39,675 nt of DNA from MFAQ01 sp964429015. Its GTDB lineage: Bacteria > Patescibacteriota > Microgenomatia > UBA1400 > MFAQ01. The notes under the pieces are model-generated. The model made no database searches and had not been told where the DNA came from. It worked only from the letters and a program-made list of their open reading frames with translations. A program made the position numbers and the translations under genes. The stretch lies in contig CAYSAM010000007.1 in assembly GCA_964429015.1 (NCBI GenBank), forward strand, positions 1-39,675. The letters are read 5' to 3'. Numbering within the stretch: the first letter of the stretch is position 1; each line of letters begins with the position of its first letter. Positions 38,997 to 39,675 of the stretch are shown one piece after another.

Positions 38997-39257
38997 TCAA
39001 TACACCTCGTCATGATTACCTATTTCTAATAACCATATGTTATTACTATCAATTGCAAACAAAATTCTTATTTTCATATCTACCGATACCGAATACACTT
39101 CACCATTACCAACAATTTTATGCAACCTCAAGGACGGATGCGTCAAATTAAAATCCATAAGCTGCATTACTTTTATCACTTTTAGCCGATATCTCTTATT
39201 GCCGCGCAGCAAAACATCAAGTTGTCTTATGTATTTTCTTGTTGGTATTATATTCAC
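38997..39257 (-). CDS. RelE/ParE-superfamily toxin (second locus)
   Basis: This 86-aa basic protein has the same pattern as the toxin at 4695-4970: helical N-terminus, PSLRLHKIVG, YSVSVDMKIRILFAI and the terminal IGNHDEVY. A ribosome-dependent RNase or related activity is expected from the family. Its start overlaps the antitoxin stop by 4 nt. The two toxins are clearly related but paired with different antitoxins. Confidence 0.85.
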   Translation of the reverse strand: MNIIPTRKYIRQLDVLLRGNKRYRLKVIKVMQLMDFNLTHPSLRLHKIVGNGEVYSVSVDMKIRILFAIDSNNIWLLEIGNHDEVY

Positions 39258-39496
39258 TTCCCAAGGTTATTTACAAAATCCTCAATCTCTTTTGGCCCCC
39301 TCAATGGTTTAATTAAACCCAACTTTTCTTCTCTCTTAGACTCCTCAATTAACGCTCTGTATTTACGTTCCAAAACTATATCTCGTATTGCCGATCTTGC
39401 CAAATCACTAAAAGAAGCGTAATCACCACCAGCCACCAAAGCGTCAGCTGCTTCCTTGAGCTTCTTGGGTAAAGATATATTTATTGTTGTAATCAT
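39254..39496 (-). CDS. Ribbon-helix-helix antitoxin (ParD/CopG-like)
   Basis: The 80-aa protein opens with a ribbon-helix-helix domain: TTINISLPKKLKEAADALVAGG (strand plus first helix), then SFSDLARSAIRDIV (second helix), typical of ParD/CopG antitoxins. The acidic/basic C-terminal tail would bind the toxin. It has the best leaderless promoter in the window: TTGACA, 17 bp, TAATAT, 6 nt, ATG. Autorepression through the ribbon-helix-helix domain is expected from the family. Confidence 0.88.
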   Translation of the reverse strand: MITTINISLPKKLKEAADALVAGGDYASFSDLARSAIRDIVLERKYRALIEESKREEKLGLIKPLRGPKEIEDFVNNLGK

Positions 39497-39502
39497 GTAT
39501 GA

Positions 39503-39531
39503 ATATTACCATTATTTATACAACATGTCAA
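39503..39531 (-). promoter_or_regulatory. Full promoter of the second toxin-antitoxin operon
   Basis: TTGACA (39526-39531), 17 bp spacer, TAATAT (39503-39508), TCATAC, then ATG. The predicted transcription start is the first base of the start codon. Confidence 0.8.
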
Positions 39532-39550
39532 CTATTATAAGCCCAACTGA

Positions 39551-39556
39551 TATAAT
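39551..39556 (+). promoter_or_regulatory. -10 of the partial gene at the window end
   Basis: A perfect TATAAT; AAGGAG lies 22 nt downstream. No strong -35. Confidence 0.55.
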
Positions 39557-39591
39557 ATAGGTATATATTACGATAATAAGGAGTCTGTAAA

Positions 39592-39675
39592 TTGAAAACT
39601 GTTAACGATCCAGACAAAAAACTTGTATTGCAATTTTTTATCTCCATGATTTATAAAGGCTGTTGGCTTGTCATA
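39592..39675 (+). CDS. Partial CDS running off the window end
   Basis: AAGGAG at 39578-39583 is followed after 8 nt by a TTG start that opens MKTVNDPDKKLVLQFF and continues in frame to the last base (28 codons). Only the N-terminus is visible, so no function can be given. Its style (Shine-Dalgarno, separate promoter) matches the other stand-alone small genes. Confidence 0.5.
   Translation, partial: MKTVNDPDKKLVLQFFISMIYKGCWLVI

Overview
The window (about 39.7 kb, AT-rich) looks like a chromosomal segment of a Candidate Phyla Radiation bacterium (Patescibacteria, most like the Microgenomates). This is inferred from gene content and style: compact genes, many small membrane proteins, very large Ser/Thr/Asn-rich surface proteins, an Obg GTPase without its C-terminal domain, a comEC split in two, and a competence gene set (comM/yifB, dprA, comEA, comEC). 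No rRNA or other strong taxonomic marker is present, so the assignment is tentative.

Layout. 1-2581 (minus): two hypothetical proteins and yifB/comM. 2647-3773 (plus): a small membrane protein and a histidine phosphatase, each with its own promoter and terminator. 3826-5227 (minus): an antitoxin-toxin-dprA operon. 5314-7725 (plus): a membrane-anchored protein and an O-antigen-ligase-like/TPR protein. 7737-8558: tRNA-Ala(GGC) and an HTH/LAGLIDADG-like ORF enclosed by an inverted copy of the tRNA 3' end. 8584-10845: a lipoprotein, tRNA-Ala(CGC), an acidic membrane protein, a zinc-ribbon protein and a GC-rich transcription unit with a frame-broken small gene. 11099-15306 (minus): an M16 peptidase and a comEA/comEC region in which the ComEC channel and metallo-beta-lactamase halves are separate genes. 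15503-25602 (plus): a surface/pilus region with a histidine-kinase-like membrane protein, two secreted beta-rich proteins, a 44-aa membrane protein, a 2086-aa surface protein whose N-terminus is two tyrosine-recombinase core-binding domains, and a Cys-rich type IV pilin-like protein. 25580-27394 (minus): obg and a SIMPL-domain protein. 27447-36782 (plus): a 2834-aa secreted or membrane-anchored giant with ParB-like and C39-like peptidase regions, a small membrane protein and a four-helix-bundle protein. 36874-38031 (minus): a LysM/M23 endopeptidase. 38152-39675: a two-gene operon of unknown function, a second toxin-antitoxin pair and the start of a gene cut by the window edge.

Two expression styles coexist. 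About fifteen genes without a Shine-Dalgarno sequence carry a -10 hexamer 5-6 nt (nearly always 6) before the start codon, so their mRNAs should be leaderless. Another group has Shine-Dalgarno sequences, longer leaders and usually intrinsic terminators. Many genes of the first type end in short tandem arrays of degenerate 7-8 bp units that overlap or adjoin the stop codon. This pairing of leaderless start with repeat-array end is the most striking systematic signal.

How the genes may work together: ComEA, ComEC (two parts), DprA and ComM give the DNA-uptake and integration core. The pilin-like protein, the giant surface proteins, the M23/LysM hydrolase and the C39-domain giant suggest a cell surface built for contact with other cells. 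All functional statements rest on motif reading by eye; no database search was run.
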